Source: Eudromia elegans
Lineage: Eukaryota; Chordata; Aves; Tinamiformes; Tinamidae
NCBI GenBank assembly: GCA_003342815.1
Contig: PTEX01000048.1
Span: 3,846,568-3,910,567, forward strand
Direction: 5' to 3'
DNA: 64,000 bases
The first letter of the stretch is position 1. Each line of letters starts with the position of its first letter. Made by a program: the position numbers and the translations under genes. The notes beneath the pieces are model-generated. The model saw nothing but the letters and a program-made list of their open reading frames with translations, had not been told where the DNA came from and made no database searches. Of the stretch, positions 27,501 to 38,379 are shown one piece after another.

Positions 27501-30500
27501 CTAGTGACACGCTTGCTGTTGTCAGAACTCTTCCATGTGAGGAGGATTAATTTGTTTATTATATATATATATTAAAGTGGCAATATTCTGTTGATCTTGC
27601 TTGAAAAAAAATGAGCAGGATAGAGGGAGAAAAAAAGAGAGTGGAAGTATGAATCCTTGGTCTTTAATCAGACTGTCAAACCAGCAGAATATTATTTTCT
27701 TACCTTAAATTGCTGTTTTCTTAACTGTTTTCCCTCTCCTACCAGAAAACAGTATTGAGTCTCATATAATATCAAACTGTGAATCTGGAAGTGATCAGGA
27801 AAGGTGGTTTGTTTTTTTAAAGGAAAAATAAATCTCAGGTTGTTTGTGCGAGACCGTGAATATTTATGTACTGTTCCCTCCTTTCCCTCATTGCATATTT
27901 CACCAAGTTCATTTGCGTGTGTTATGGGATAAATCTTAGTGGAAGGCAATGGAAGAAAGTAGTAAAAAGAAAAAGCATCGATCAGTTATCCAGGGTAGCA
28001 GCAGGAATCATTGTTCATCTGTACATGGATTATAGTTTGTTGAACTGCCTTGGGCTTGACAAATAAGAAACTTGCAGTTCTGCCAGGGTAGGTTCAGATA
28101 GGTTCAGATGACAACTGGGCTTTGATGACTTTGAAGTCCTGTTGTCCCAGGGAAACTGGTGATAATCGCTTATGAAGATGGCCACATATATTTTACTTAG
28201 GATTGAATAAAAATATTTTGTGACAAAAGGTTTATCTGATAAAAATACCATGGGGTGATTGGTGAACCTTATTTATAGGCAAATATTTTGTTGAATCATG
28301 TCTTGTTTTGAAAAGTAGAAATATTTTAATCTTTTTGAAACAGAAGGGGTTTTCTTCTCTTTTGGATTTTTTTTTAAAGCAGTAGTAGCATTTTAAAAGT
28401 ATTTTGAAAATGATTGAATAGCTAGGAATGATTTATTTAACCAACTATCTCATAACATGCTTTCTTTTTATTGTTTTGTTTGCTTGAAAACTTTTTATGT
28501 TCAACTTGGCTAAGGAATGCATTATTCTTAATCCCTTTATTGTGCCCTATTGTGCCTCTATGCTCTGCATCTCTTCCTGTAATAACTATCACGTAAAATT
28601 CTCAACCTACAAATGCATGCACTCAGGCACATTTTCTGACAAATAAAATATAATTTTAGCTATTTTAAATTTAGGTAGCCAGTCTGTCTATTCTCAAAAG
28701 AGAGAGAGGCTCCTGTGGTGGGAAATTCACTGTTTCCTGGGCTTCTATTTTCGGATGGAATGAATCGCCTTTCAGTAGCTTCTTCAGGCCACGTAGATGG
28801 ATGCTTATGTTTTTTGTCTGCTTTGTTTCTCCTCATCCCAGTAAGGAAGGAAATATTTGGAGTTCAAGGAAGGGGAAGAAGAGTCCTTGTCTGACCTCTG
28901 TAAATGTTGTGGGTGTGGACAGTCTGAATCAATTTTACTTTTTCCAAACCACTTTTCTTTTACTACTTTCTAGTTACTTTCCATTTTGCTTCAGCCTTAT
29001 TTGACCCATAGAAAATAGAGATGGAAAAGACCTAGGACGTTTCAAGTTTTATGGCCAGCATTATTTCAGAGGTCAGAATAACTGATTATAAGAGTCCCTT
29101 TTGGCTTTGAAAGCTGTTGGAGGAATCTTAACCCCACTGAAGTCAACAGGAGAACTTCCACTGGCTTCAGCATGGCCAGAATTTCACCCTGAGTACCTAG
29201 CAATGAGGCTTTGTCATCTGGCCCTCCCCTTAACTTTGCAGGATTGCTCCATTCATTATATTTTCCAGTGTTTTGTTCAGTTGTGGTATAAATGTTTCAA
29301 GACAAGGATTTCTCTTTGTCCCCTGGAAACAGTTGCACAGGCTAATAGTTTAAGGAAGTTTTAGCTTGAAGAGTTGAGTAACAGAGCCAAAGTCTGTTCT
29401 TGGTTGAACTGAAGTAAATATGGAATAGCTTGTTGACAATGTGGAGTTACTCTTCTTTTATGTCAGTGTAACTGAGAGCAAAAATTTGCCAATTATTAAC
29501 TTTTGTTACATTATTTGTAATTCTGTGCATGTCAGGATTTGTTAATCTCATTGTTCAGCATCAAGTAACCTTTTGCTGAAAACAGAGCGTCACTGTGAAT
29601 TAGGTATTATCAGCTAAATTGAACCTCACCCTGTGCATTTGACAGATGGTAATATATTCATTAAGTGTTCTGTGGTTACTTTGAGGTTGGAAAGTGCTAT
29701 TTTTCTGGCTTCGAACTTGAGATTCTTAAGTAAAGTTGAATAAAAGCACGATTTTGAAGGGAGAAGGAAAATCACAAAGAACTCATGAGGATTTTTTAAT
29801 ACTAATATATTTATTTACTTTTGATAGAATGACATAGCAGGACCATGATTGCTCTAAGTTGTCTTTGGCAACATAAATAGTTGAGAGAAGCTCATAGAGA
29901 TGAAAGTGAGAGGTGGAGCCGCCACATATTTTGTACCTACACAGGTAGACCTCAGAACCTCTTGAAATTTGAAGCTATATGAAATACATCACTGTGGAGG
30001 CATTTCAGAGGTAGTGTCTTTGTGCTTGGTGATTTCACCATCCAGAAGGATGGTTTCTATCACTGCAGTTGTTGCAGTGGTAACCTGATGACAGGACTCC
30101 TTTCATAGAGCCGGTCATATTGTGGATCTCTCAGTTTATACTAAAGGTCTGCAGGGTGGGGAAGTAATTGAAAGTAGAATTCTTAAAATCAATGTAGAGC
30201 TACATTCTCTGGCATAGCCCCACATGGTGTTGCAATATTGAGTCCTCCAGCCTGCCGTTACCAACACAATGTGAGATTAGGAAAAAGTTCTCCATAAAGC
30301 GGACTTTGAAGCCACCCAGACTAAGTGCAGTACAAAGAAGATTCCACAGCTACAGAGGAAGATCAGGGTGGTTCATTTAGACCTTTACCCAGACTAAGTG
30401 TAATACAAAGAAGAAGATTCCACAACTACAGAGGAAGCTCAGGGTGGTTGGTTTAAACCTTTACGTTTAACCCTAATTATTTTAGTGGAGATTAAATGTG

Positions 30501-33500
30501 ATTTTCAGAAAACACTCAACTGTTATCAACAAACCCATCTGGTTGTTTAACAGTGTTGCCAAGGGGATGAGGTACCATGAAAATTAGCTGCTCTTCTGAA
30601 ATTCCTTATGGCAGTATATTCACAGATGGGGAATCAGTCACATTCCTTTAAACGCCTCCACTTAACTAGTTATGGACTTCTACTCAGGGGACTCCTGCCT
30701 AGTAGAGTGCTTGCTGTTCTCTAAGTTCCTGATGGGGACTGCATACAGGGTCATACAGATTTTCACAAAATAGCCAAGTGTGGAAGATTTAGAATTAAAT
30801 CTCTTTTCTGCTTGTTTTGTTCAATAATACGAATCTGGATCAAGGGTTGCAAAGCCTTTGGAGCTGTAGAGTATTCAAAGCAAAGCATTTCTTAATTTGT
30901 TGTCTCTCTTTTTTTTCACATTTCATAGAATTCTTAAATATTGCCTAAATAAGAGAGGAAGCAGCAGAGCTAGTTTTTCAGGCTTTCTCCTTTACTGTCA
31001 GGCTTCAGTCATGACCCACTGAATATTAAATGATTTATGGAAAGCGAAGCAGTTCAAGAGTAGAGCCGTAGGGATTACCTGATACTCTTCTCACCTGGGA
31101 GATCTCGACTGACATCAGGTCGAAGAGGCATTTGAAACTGTCTTCCACATTCCAGGAATTTGCTCTCCTTTTGCCTTTGGTAAAAGTACAGCACTTCCCT
31201 TTTTTTTTGGTGGGAAATCAAAAACTGACCTGCTTTGGGTTCATGTCACTTGAGAAGGGGTAGATGGTGAATTATGATATATGATGGGTTCCCCACACCG
31301 TGCCAACACTTAACTCTCTCTGGTATGTGGGGCTTAGAAGTCTCTTACTTCAGAATTTTATGGATTGTTTCCAGAGTCTCCTATTCAGGATATGGACTTC
31401 ACTTAGCCTATTTCTTTAGCAATCTAAGATTTCCTATGCATTATATAGATAAATTTGGATGTTCACCTCATGGCAGTGACAGGATGCCTAAAAATTAGAT
31501 TTTATCACATGGATATTTGCATATGGGTTTACAAAAAACAAACAAAAAACCTTGAAAAACATTTAGAGGTTTTAAAATCTGATCTTGACTACCTAAACTC
31601 CATTCAAAAATGGAGTTTCAGGCTCTTAATTCTCTTAGCTTTTCAAAATACTGTCATTACTCAGTTTGGAAGAAAGGCAGCTCTCCCTTGTTCTCTACTG
31701 TTCTTAATTCATGGTTGTTTTGGGAGTTTTACTAAGATCAGGAGGATTTTGATTAAGTAAATGGGGTCATACAATAAACTGGTGTCACAAGTAGTGGTCC
31801 AGGTCTTCATTATCAGAGTATGGGAGGTGCTTGACCCTCGCGGTGTTTTCATTGGGTGATCATAGGATCCCGTTGATTCCAGCAGAGCCTATGGAGTATA
31901 TCACAGATGCATTGAACCCTGAATACACGCTTATTTTTGGCCTAAAGCAGTCATGTGTGAGTGCCAAGTATGAATTCAGATAAATGTTTTTTCTCACTGT
32001 CACAAATAGGCTTCACTCCAAGCATTGTTTTTGAGACAGCCATGACGCACTTTGATATATCAATAACATGGGGGGAAAAAAAAAGAAAAAGCTAAATCCT
32101 AATAACTTGCAGAAGAGAGTTACATAAACACTTCTCACCTGCTGCTCCTGTCCTTAAAAGCACTTACCCTCTAAGGTGGCTCAAAGCATCTAACATAGTG
32201 CTCCTACTGGAAATATTGAATAGATGACATAGAAAACCAAACATCCTACTGGGTGAAGGAGAACGCTGGAAAATGCTCGGTGTTGAGACAGTTTTCTCAA
32301 ATCTGAACGAGGAAAATTGAATTAAACTGCAGCAATTTGATTCTATTGTGTCTAAATGAAATCACTGCAAAAGGACTTAGTCTGAGGCTGACCAAGAGAA
32401 GGAGAAAGATCTATTCAACAGGTGTTAGGGGTCAAAACAAAAAAAATTGCTAAATATTTCAAGTGTTGGCACATGGGGGTGTATTACACGCAATGTAGTT
32501 ATTACCCTTCAGTAGAAGTTGTGTGGCAGAGCACAGCTGCAGATGATTAAGGACAGCACTGCCAGGATCTGACAGCAGAATGTCAGTGTCAAAATCCAGT
32601 TTGAATTGATTAAATAAGGGATGGCAACACTTTTGTTTTATGGATGGCAACACTTCAGTCGCTTTAGATGCTGTGCTTTCAGACATAAAATTCCTTCCCT
32701 CCCTGCTATGTTTGTTGGGGTGTTTTCACTTGGATCGCAGTCATTTCTCCAGTCAGTCAATTAAGCTGTGATTTGCCACTGTGTCTAGGAGGCAGCCACA
32801 ACAGAGCTGGTATGGCTCCTTGGTGCTTGGCCAAGAGGCTGCAGTGGAAGCAAGCCATTGGGCAGCGTAATCTGACTTCCACCGCTGGCATAAGGTTTAA
32901 TGGATGTTAGGGCAGCAGGGAACGCATATTCCGTGGGTACAGCTCCTGTTCACTGAAGCAGCTCCCAGCGGAGCCACACGAGCTACCTGTGCCTGCAAAC
33001 TGTTCTATACGGGGCAATTTCTGTAGACCATTGAACTTACACTGTGGTCTGCAAATATATTTATCTCTGTAGGCTTTGTAGTTTTACACGACTTGAGTAA
33101 CTGAACATATTGAAGAGTCTCCTCTAAGTTTAGTGGCAGTAAGTTACTCAGAGGTATAAGATTTAGCAGGATTAGGCCTAAAATGTTGACTCTGGTCCAG
33201 ATCTGCAGCAGGTATAAATCACCGCAGGTAATTTTCACCAGCTGAAATTCTGGCTGTAAGCCTATGAGTCATGTTGTTATTTTTTCACATTGTAAATTCT
33301 TGCTGTTTCGTGTTCATAATGCTTTAGCACTTTGGGGCACTTTTTAGGGGCCAGGACCCTATTATTCTAGTCACCCTGCAAACACAGAAGCAAAAGATTC
33401 CTCTTGTCCCAGAGTGGTTTTAGTTTGAATAACTTGCAGTCTCATTCAGTTTTCAATGAGTGTATTTTTACCCGTCATGTTTTTAAATGATCCTGTGGGT

Positions 33501-36500
33501 AATCAAAATTCTGTGCTCAGCTAGATAATGTAAAAAGAAATAAAATAAAAATAATCACTCTATAGTATACTGCTGTATTTAGGTGACATTCTATGTATGG
33601 AGTTCGTTGGAGCATCAGAGTCAGCAATTCTTGAAATAAGAGGTCAAAAGTCTCTTTTCTGTTGTGACATGAAAAAAGAGAATTTGTACCCCAACTGAAC
33701 CCATAGTAAGAAGAGTCTTAAAACTGTTTGAATATTACATCTGTTTTGTTTAGCTCTTTATTTGATTATCATAACGTTATTTTTATTTCACTTGTTGTGT
33801 ATCTTCCAACTTACTGAGCTTATTCCAACTTATACAGCACCATAGGTCTCTGACTAGCATCACTAGAGTTATTGCTATTACCCTTAATTAATCTGGAAGG
33901 GGTTTAAATGTAATAAAACTACGGTTTTTAGAGCTGAAGTAATGCTAGAAGAACTACCATTCATTAGAGTCCCATCTGACTGCTTAGAAAAAGCAATTTG
34001 TACAGGGCTCCAACTTACTGTGTGACGACCTCAAGAAATCCAAAGAAAACACCAGAGGGCAAATGTGTAGTAGGAAATATCATACTAACTCCTGATCTTT
34101 TCTTCCACGATCTCTTTTTCTGCTAGTCAGGAGATGACATTGCATAGCAGCTGCCTATATTGCCTTTTTCCTTTGGAGGGTTGCCTTTATCTTCAGGTAA
34201 CTAAAAACAAAGCAACGGTCCTTGCCTTTATTCCAGGTGTTGTCATGGCCTTTGATGATGTGTGTTCCAAATATTTCCTACCCTACCCTAATCATTTATT
34301 CCTTTTTGTCAAAGCCCTTGAAAAAGGTTTGGTGAAGGCTTTGAAGAAGCTGGATGACTATCTGAGAACCCCTCTACCCGAGGAGATTGATGCAAACAGC
34401 ACTGAAGAGGAGAAAATGTCTAAACGCAGGTTTCTGGATGGAGATGACCTGACTCTTGCTGACTGCAACCTTCTGCCCAAACTCCATGTTGTTAAGGTAA
34501 AAGGCAGCACGTGACAAAGAAGTCTTCTCTGACAGTGATGTGTCCTCATTCATACGTGTACCTTTGAGGCTGGTCAATGCTGCTGCTGCTTTAACTGCCA
34601 GTCACTTACTTTCTACATAAATGAGTCTAACCTATGCAGAATTGCGTCTTTTTTTAGGCATTGCCCAAAAGTATAAAGGTGGATTATGCAAATGTATAAA
34701 GGTTCGTTCAAGTGCTGACTTTCCTTGTTTTCTGAAAAATCTATTTTCCTTTGGGTATATGTAAGATTTAAGGATCTGACTCGTCTCTCCGGTAATTCCT
34801 AAGAGAATTCACCTTAAATGTATAGATAAAGAAAACAGTCTGTAAAGAGATATGGCCACCTGCTCAATGAGCACTAAGAGATGTGCAGGAGACCACCGTG
34901 CTATGTGACACCCAGGTCTCTCCTCCTGTACTTACTAGAATGAATGAACAATTATACAGCTTAGGTAAAATGAGTACAGTGAAGATTTCTTCTGTCATTC
35001 TGGTAATTAAGCATAAAGCCAATGTGTATTAGCAGGTGTATCTTAAGTCCTGGAAGATCAGGGTTTGAAGCACAGATTTTCATCTTTCATCTTTCATCTT
35101 TCATCAACAAATCAGAATCACCACTGAGATCCAGGATTCAGGATGTACATGGTCACTTGCGTAGTGCAAATGATGTACATCATCCTGACTTCTAAGTGTT
35201 CTACTTATTTAATTTATCAGATAACATGTTTCATTAGAATATAGCAAATACTTGACTTACCTTGGCAATTAAGTGAGCTAGGAAGTAAAGCCAAATCATA
35301 TATCTAGTTTGGCTGCATGAGCCAAAGCATAAACTGAGCCATACGAGCAGTTTGAACACGTGTAAAAGTAAAAGAAAGAAAGAAAAAAATGCCCAAGTCT
35401 CCAGTTAAGAAATGTGGTAATATCCTCACAGGTTTGGCTTTTTCGTTGGCTCCACTTCACTGATGATATTGGAGTCAGACAATGCAAAACTCTTGTGTGA
35501 TCCCTTAATATTTCCTGAGTGCTTGAGATAAAAAGAAAGATGTCCAAAGAGAATTAAAAACTTTCTCACATGGGAGAACCATAATAACTGTAAGATCTTG
35601 TCTGAAAGTGTTTTACAGGCAGGAGAGAAAGGTAAATTTTAAGGACCTTTTTCATTTGATGAAAGATGCTTGCTGGAAGTTGTGAAAATACTGACTTAAA
35701 TTGCCCGGCAAGTTTTATCTTCCCTATGTGTGTGTGTGTAATATAACTGAAGGCAAAAATGATGAATTAAATGCAGTTTAGACAGAATTTGGCCTTGCTT
35801 ATGCAAATGGATCATGGTAACAAAAACAAATCATAATCATTTCTGAGAACATGACTGTCCTAAGAAACCTGAGATGGAAAACAGGTCTACTACGTACTTT
35901 AAAAATATAGGGGGACTTTGTGGCCCAAATGTATGTAATTTATCTGTAGGAACAATTTTATACTGTCAGAAAAATAAGAGATTGGAAGCATTTATTAAAT
36001 TAGCTAATCCATCTTTTCCTATCAGCTCTTTCATTTTGTCACTGCAGATTTGCCTGATACAGTGTATTCCTACAGGAAAACTGAAATGTCCCAATCCAGC
36101 AAGCTACTTAACTCGCCAACTAGCTTTAAGCACAAATGAGTCCCATTGACTTCAGTGGGATTATACAGGTGCTTAAAATTAAGTATGCACTTAAATATTT
36201 TGCTGAATAAGGGCATGACTGTTTTTAGTAATTGAGAATTTCCCTTGATAGAAAATTTCCTAGTGTAACAAGTCTTTAAATAATCACTTATTCCCCCAAT
36301 TTATCCTCAAACTTTTATTTTTAACATTTGGTAAAATGGTACCATCATGGTACCCATACCATGGATGCATATTTCCTGTGCATGACCATAGGTAGATACT
36401 TCCAACAGCTGTAAGGGATTAAATTGTTTGACATCACTAGCCAAGCAAAATACACATTTCTTTTAGTTGCTACTAGTACTTTTACCTTAAATCTATCTTC

Positions 36501-37034
36501 CTTTTAAGCTTTCAGCTGATGGGCTCTCGTTTGGCACCTCAGCCAACACCTACATAAATATGGTTGAAAGCGCCAAAAATATTATGGTAAAATTAATTAC
36601 ATCCTTAGGTAACATAGAAGGCCTTAATTTGATCATAGTTTCCAGGCAATTGCATTGGAGTGTGCTTAGGTCAAGTAGCACCTTTGCAAGGTAGGGAAGG
36701 ACCCATAGTTACTTTTCAAAGTCTTCTTTTATAAGCTTCTGAGCCTCCAAGCATTTCTGTCCTGTGAAAATTTATGACAAGAAAGAGTAAGATGCTGTCT
36801 AAAAAACGAGTTCAGAGAGATATCACCAGCAGGCTGCTTTTATCTTCTGTTTTGTCTTTGTTTTAGATTGTTGCGAAGAAATATCGCAACTTTGAGTTCC
36901 CGACAGAGATGACGGGGCTGTGGCGGTACCTGAAGAACGCTTATGCCAGGGATGAATTCACCAATACCTGTGCTGCAGACAAAGAAATCGAGCAAGCCTA
37001 TGCAGACGTGGCCAAGCGGCTCAGCAAATCCTAA
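12432..37034 (+). CDS. CLIC5: CLIC5, chloride intracellular channel 5, exons 2-6 (N-terminus missing)
   Basis: Spliced coding region: 12432-12541, 12873-12998, 14400-14506, 34315-34496, 36867-37034. It joins in frame to 230 codons plus TAA. CLIC proteins have a glutathione-transferase-like fold and exist as soluble redox proteins and as membrane or cytoskeleton-associated forms. CLIC5 is linked to ezrin/radixin and actin-rich structures, including inner-ear stereocilia and podocyte foot processes. Seen here: the NCPFS redox motif, the proline-rich APGTHPPF loop of the thioredoxin-like half, the all-helical C-terminal half, and KKYR near the C-terminus, which corresponds to the nuclear-localisation motif of CLIC4. 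Assignment to CLIC5 rather than CLIC4 or CLIC6 rests on paralogue-diagnostic stretches ([53 protein letters not shown]), compared from memory. Human CLIC5A has 251 residues; adding the missing 21-residue first exon gives exactly 251. No frameshift or stop is seen, and all splice sites are GT-AG. Confidence 0.95.
12542..12872 (+). other. CLIC5 intron 2
   Basis: 331-nt phase-2 intron with GT-AG ends. Apart from T-rich tracts, nothing distinctive is seen in it. Confidence 0.93.
12873..12998 (+). CDS. CLIC5: CLIC5 exon 3 (cis-proline loop of the thioredoxin-like domain)
   Basis: A 126-nt exon. The acceptor is TCTCTGCAG and the donor is GTAAGA, at AA|GTAAGA. Its first base completes the Arg codon split with exon 2, and its last two bases start a Lys codon finished in exon 4. 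It encodes [19 protein letters not shown] and then [18 protein letters not shown]. The THPP turn corresponds to the cis-proline glutathione-site loop of the GST fold. The [14 protein letters not shown] helix is nearly invariant across vertebrate CLICs, and LAPP before the junction matches the region that varies between paralogues. Intron 2 before it is only 331 nt. Confidence 0.96.
12999..14399 (+). other. CLIC5 intron 3
   Basis: 1401-nt phase-2 intron. It holds a perfect 14-bp palindrome, ACTAGATATCTAGT, at 13247-13260, and a local duplication of GCCACACAAAA with A/T-rich sequence near 13338 and 13382. A possible decayed amniote repeat lies around 13860-13905 (ATCACTGAAATCAATAGGAG). No gene is seen in it. 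Confidence 0.92.
14400..14506 (+). CDS. CLIC5: CLIC5 exon 4 (interdomain region)
   Basis: A 107-nt exon with acceptor TCTTTAAAG and a consensus donor GTAAGT. It completes a Lys codon, encodes [19 protein letters not shown] and then [16 protein letters not shown], and ends with the first base of an Ala codon (phase 1). This segment links the thioredoxin-like half to the helical half. [23 protein letters not shown] reads as CLIC5: CLIC4 has a PESNTAGMDIF-type sequence here. The near-consensus donor sits at the start of the 19.8-kb intron 4. Confidence 0.96.
15899..16765 (-). mobile_element. CR1 LINE fragment, antisense to CLIC5
   Basis: The 3' end reads TGGTTAAGGTTGGAAGGGACC then AGAGATCATCTAGTCCAACC on the plus strand, followed by the standard reverse-complement CR1 body. 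The minus strand gives recognisable reverse-transcriptase tail pieces ([68 protein letters not shown]), split by frameshifts. The element is 5'-truncated near GATATCGTCCGCAA. It is old, but less decayed than the copy near 5.2 kb. Confidence 0.95.
16771..16803. repeat. Short direct repeat GAGAATAAATGAG x2
   Basis: Two perfect 13-bp copies (16771-16783 and 16791-16803), separated by TGTGTGT, directly beside the truncated 5' end of the CR1. Probably replication slippage. Confidence 0.85.
20690..20980. promoter_or_regulatory. Candidate conserved non-coding element in intron 4
   Basis: Locally less AT-rich than its surroundings and without repeat signatures. It includes CAGCTG-type E-box sequence (CACAGCTGG), GGATTAGAGCAATC, and CCCAATTACATTATTATTTAG with homeodomain-like ATTA cores. 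A poly-T run just upstream separates it from ordinary intron. The call is compositional; conservation has not been tested. Confidence 0.22.
22745..23627 (-). mobile_element. CR1 LINE fragment with 261-codon uninterrupted RT-tail frame
   Basis: This is the best-preserved CR1 in the window. The minus strand carries an unbroken 261-codon frame at 22832-23617, the C-terminal part of CR1 ORF2. It begins around [20 protein letters not shown], continues through [57 protein letters not shown] and [19 protein letters not shown], and ends TLCPML. The 3' end has two tandem ATAGAATC octamers (22745-22766) typical of avian CR1. The fragment lacks the endonuclease and the catalytic YxDD palm motif, so it cannot be active. 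Its intactness suggests a more recent insertion than the other copies. It lies antisense within CLIC5 intron 4. Confidence 0.97.
24219..24273. repeat. 15-bp direct repeat GATAGTATTAAGTAT x2
   Basis: Perfect copies at 24219-24233 and 24259-24273 with related TAAGTATGATAG sequence between them. A local slippage product in AT-rich intron. Confidence 0.85.
25611..25631. repeat. Poly-T tract
   Basis: Near-uninterrupted run of about 20 T residues. A similar run lies at about 25803-25819. Confidence 0.9.
26658..26697. repeat. Inverted repeat ATTCATTTAATT / AATTAAATGAAT
   Basis: Perfect 12-nt arms (26658-26669 and 26686-26697). The left arm is also partly duplicated directly as CATTTAATTGAT (26661-26672 and 26673-26684). 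Confidence 0.9.
27120..27138. repeat. Poly-A tract
   Basis: Run of 19 A residues within intron 4. It follows ordinary sequence and no retrocopy was recognised upstream of it. Confidence 0.9.
29118..29195. repeat. Ancient amniote interspersed repeat fragment
   Basis: AATCTTAACCCCACTGAAGTCAACAGGAGAACTTCCACTGGCTTCAGCATGGCCAGAATTTCACCC contains both the CACTGAAGTCAA half and the GGCCAGAATTTCACCC half of the repeat type also seen at 3968-4040. Confidence 0.55.
29400..29482. repeat. Ancient amniote interspersed repeat fragment (GGAGTTACTC/CAGTGTAACTGAG type)
   Basis: GTGGAGTTACTCTTCTTTTATGTCAGTGTAACTGAGAGCA matches the common old amniote pattern GGAGTTACTCCTGATTTACACCAGTGTAACTGAGAGCA. Confidence 0.6.
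30315..30464 (+). repeat. Tandem duplication of about 73 bp
   Basis: Copy 1 is 30315-30387 and copy 2 is 30388-30464, each running from CCCAGACTAAGTG through CTACAGAGGAAG, TCAGGGTGGTT and ending CCTTTAC. They differ by a handful of substitutions and one AAG insertion in copy 2. No open frame or known repeat explains the duplication. Confidence 0.93.
33183..33262. repeat. Ancient amniote interspersed repeat fragment
   Basis: The stretch CTGGTCCAGATCTGCAGCAGGTATAAATCAC, then TTTTCACCAGCTGAAATTCTGGC, matches the old pattern GATCCAGATCCACAGCTGGTGTAAATCA ... ACACCAGCTGAGGATCTGGC. Confidence 0.5.
34315..34496 (+). CDS. CLIC5: CLIC5 exon 5 (acidic loop and C-terminal helical domain)
   Basis: A 182-nt exon, acceptor TTTTTGTCAAAG, donor GTAAAA after a Lys codon (phase 0). 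It encodes 60 full codons after completing an Ala codon: [16 protein letters not shown], then [20 protein letters not shown], then [34 protein letters not shown] is the CLIC/GST C-terminal signature. The [11 protein letters not shown] stretch is the charged, paralogue-variable foot loop. The intron sequence just upstream happens to stay open in the same frame from 34134, but a pyrimidine-rich acceptor and the family exon boundary both place the exon start at 34315. Confidence 0.96.
35078..35105. repeat. (TTTCATC)4 minisatellite
   Basis: Four perfect heptamer units in CLIC5 intron 5. Confidence 0.96.
36090..36215. repeat. Ancient amniote interspersed repeat, best-preserved copy
   Basis: CCCAATCCAGCAAGCTACTTAACTCGCC, then AGTCCCATTGACTTCAGTGGGATTATACAGGTGCTTAAAATTAAGTATGCACTTAAATATTTTGCTGAATAAGGGC, follows the well-known amniote pattern closely (CCCATTGACTTCAATGGGACTACTCATGTGCTTAAAGTTAAGCACGTGCTTAAGTGCTTTGCTGAA). 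It lies in intron 5, about 650 nt before exon 6. Confidence 0.7.
36338..36354. repeat. Inverted repeat GGTACCAT-C-ATGGTACC
   Basis: Perfect 8-nt arms (36338-36345 and 36347-36354) around a single base. Related GGTACCC/ACCATGG sequence continues just downstream. Confidence 0.9.
36867..37034 (+). CDS. CLIC5: CLIC5 exon 6, terminal coding exon with stop
   Basis: 168 nt of coding sequence, including TAA at 37032-37034, after the acceptor TTTGTTTTAG. It encodes 55 residues beginning [17 protein letters not shown], then [18 protein letters not shown], and ending [16 protein letters not shown] matches the nuclear-localisation motif described in CLIC4. The RDEFTNTC block and the final [10 protein letters not shown] helix are CLIC hallmarks, and the ending is closest to CLIC5 (RLSRS in human, from memory). 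The 3' UTR starts directly after the stop. Confidence 0.96.
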   Translation: MVAKKYRNFEFPTEMTGLWRYLKNAYARDEFTNTCAADKEIEQAYADVAKRLSKS

Positions 37035-38373
37035 CTGACCTCAGCAGAGGCTCTGTATCCCTAAGAGATCCCCATTTTACAGACTCTTATCCTTGTTGCC
37101 TTAAGATATTCTTATCATTATGCTATCTGGTCGGCATCCCTATGATTCCGCCTGTGGAATTGGGACAAATTTGCTTTTCCCTGGAGAAAGCAAAGGCAAC
37201 TCTAATGGGGAGCAGAAGCCCTTTGAAATCTGGGCTTAATATCTAAGCACAACAAAATATCTGGCACAACTAGTATTATTTGCAATCAGTATTGGAAATG
37301 AGTCCAACTTATTAGTTTCTTGTTTCATGCTGGAGTATCTCACCCTCTGTTTTATTTGGAGTTTTAAAAATAAGATGTTAGCTGAAATTTCAAATGAGTC
37401 ATTTAGTAACATATCAAACTGGTTCTTCTCTAGGTTATTTCAAGGATGCCTTTTTCTAGTGTGATCTATCCGTTGCTATTTGGATCCTTGAGGCAGGGCA
37501 AAATATGAGCGAGGGCAAAAAAGAGTTTGACTCCAAAGGAGACATTCTATTATAAAACATGCTTCTTCTCTCTTAACATGCCCAGAAGCTTGTAAGGTAT
37601 TTATTTAAATTAGTGCAAGTGCGGAAAGTCTGAACGAATATGTCAGATTTGCAGATGCTACTTTGCTTAAAATTTACCTGTTGCTTTTGGATCCAAACAT
37701 TTAGAGGAATATTGAGCGGATGCCCCTGGGGAGAGTGGTGCAAATAACCCCAGTAGATCTGCAAGTTGGTAGAAACACTGAGACCCAACAGTAACGTGGG
37801 CACTTGAATGAATGGGTTGATCAACACAGCTAATGAAACCATAGGATATTGTCATCCCAGCTCTATGGTTGCTGGTTCTTTTATATTGCTATCTTGGGAA
37901 ACTTGGACTGGCAGGAGAAATATGTTGCTGCTTACACAGTTCAGACAGGGGAAGCACGCTTTTCTGCTTTGCTCTCTGGATGGGTCATTTTAACAATTCC
38001 ATCTTCCTTTCCAGGGAGCAGATTGCTCTGTGAGTCCCAAGGAGAGCAGGCTAAAAGCAGGCACATTCCCAGGCAGCAAACTGGGAAAAATGCTGGCCAA
38101 ACTCCATGCGTGAGACCTTTGTCACACTCCTCCAGGATTTATCAGTCCAAGTTGAATGGCTGTTGATTCTGCTTTCAGAAGCTCATTATTCTGTCCTGTC
38201 TGTAGCATCTACATAAGGCAATCTGCTTTAAGCTAGTGGCTAGCCTCACATTAATTCAGCAGATTTAGAATGACAGCTCTTTTATGTGAAACTCACTTGC
38301 CCTCATGTGTGTACATGACTCTCAACCTTCAATTTGAGGAGATTTATACTTGTTTAGAAGGATACAGTGATAT

Positions 38374-38379
38374 AATAAA
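38374..38379 (+). promoter_or_regulatory. Candidate CLIC5 poly(A) signal AATAAA (proximal)
   Basis: First canonical AATAAA after the CLIC5 stop, 1.34 kb downstream. It is followed within about 20 nt by GCGTGTAGGGG, a GU-rich stretch suitable as a downstream element. Confidence 0.4.

Larger units (their letters stand above)
14507..34314 (+). other. CLIC5 intron 4, 19.8 kb
   Basis: Long phase-1 intron with donor GTAAGT and acceptor TTTTGTCAAAG. It contains two antisense CR1 fragments, several old amniote repeats, short direct and inverted repeats, homopolymer runs, and two candidate regulatory blocks listed separately. No open frame in it resembles a known protein other than CR1. Between the listed items I see only unremarkable AT-rich DNA. 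Confidence 0.92.
34497..36866 (+). other. CLIC5 intron 5
   Basis: 2370-nt phase-0 intron with GT-AG ends. It contains a (TTTCATC)4 repeat, an old amniote repeat and a short inverted repeat, listed separately, plus an AAAG-rich run near 35366-35388. No gene is seen within it. Confidence 0.93.

Noticed and set aside
34134..34514. A single 126-codon open frame that includes all of CLIC5 exon 5
   Set aside because: The first 60 codons are intron sequence that happens to be open. The acceptor at 34314/34315 and the family exon size of 182 nt fit splicing, and the frame's last codons read past the exon 5 donor.
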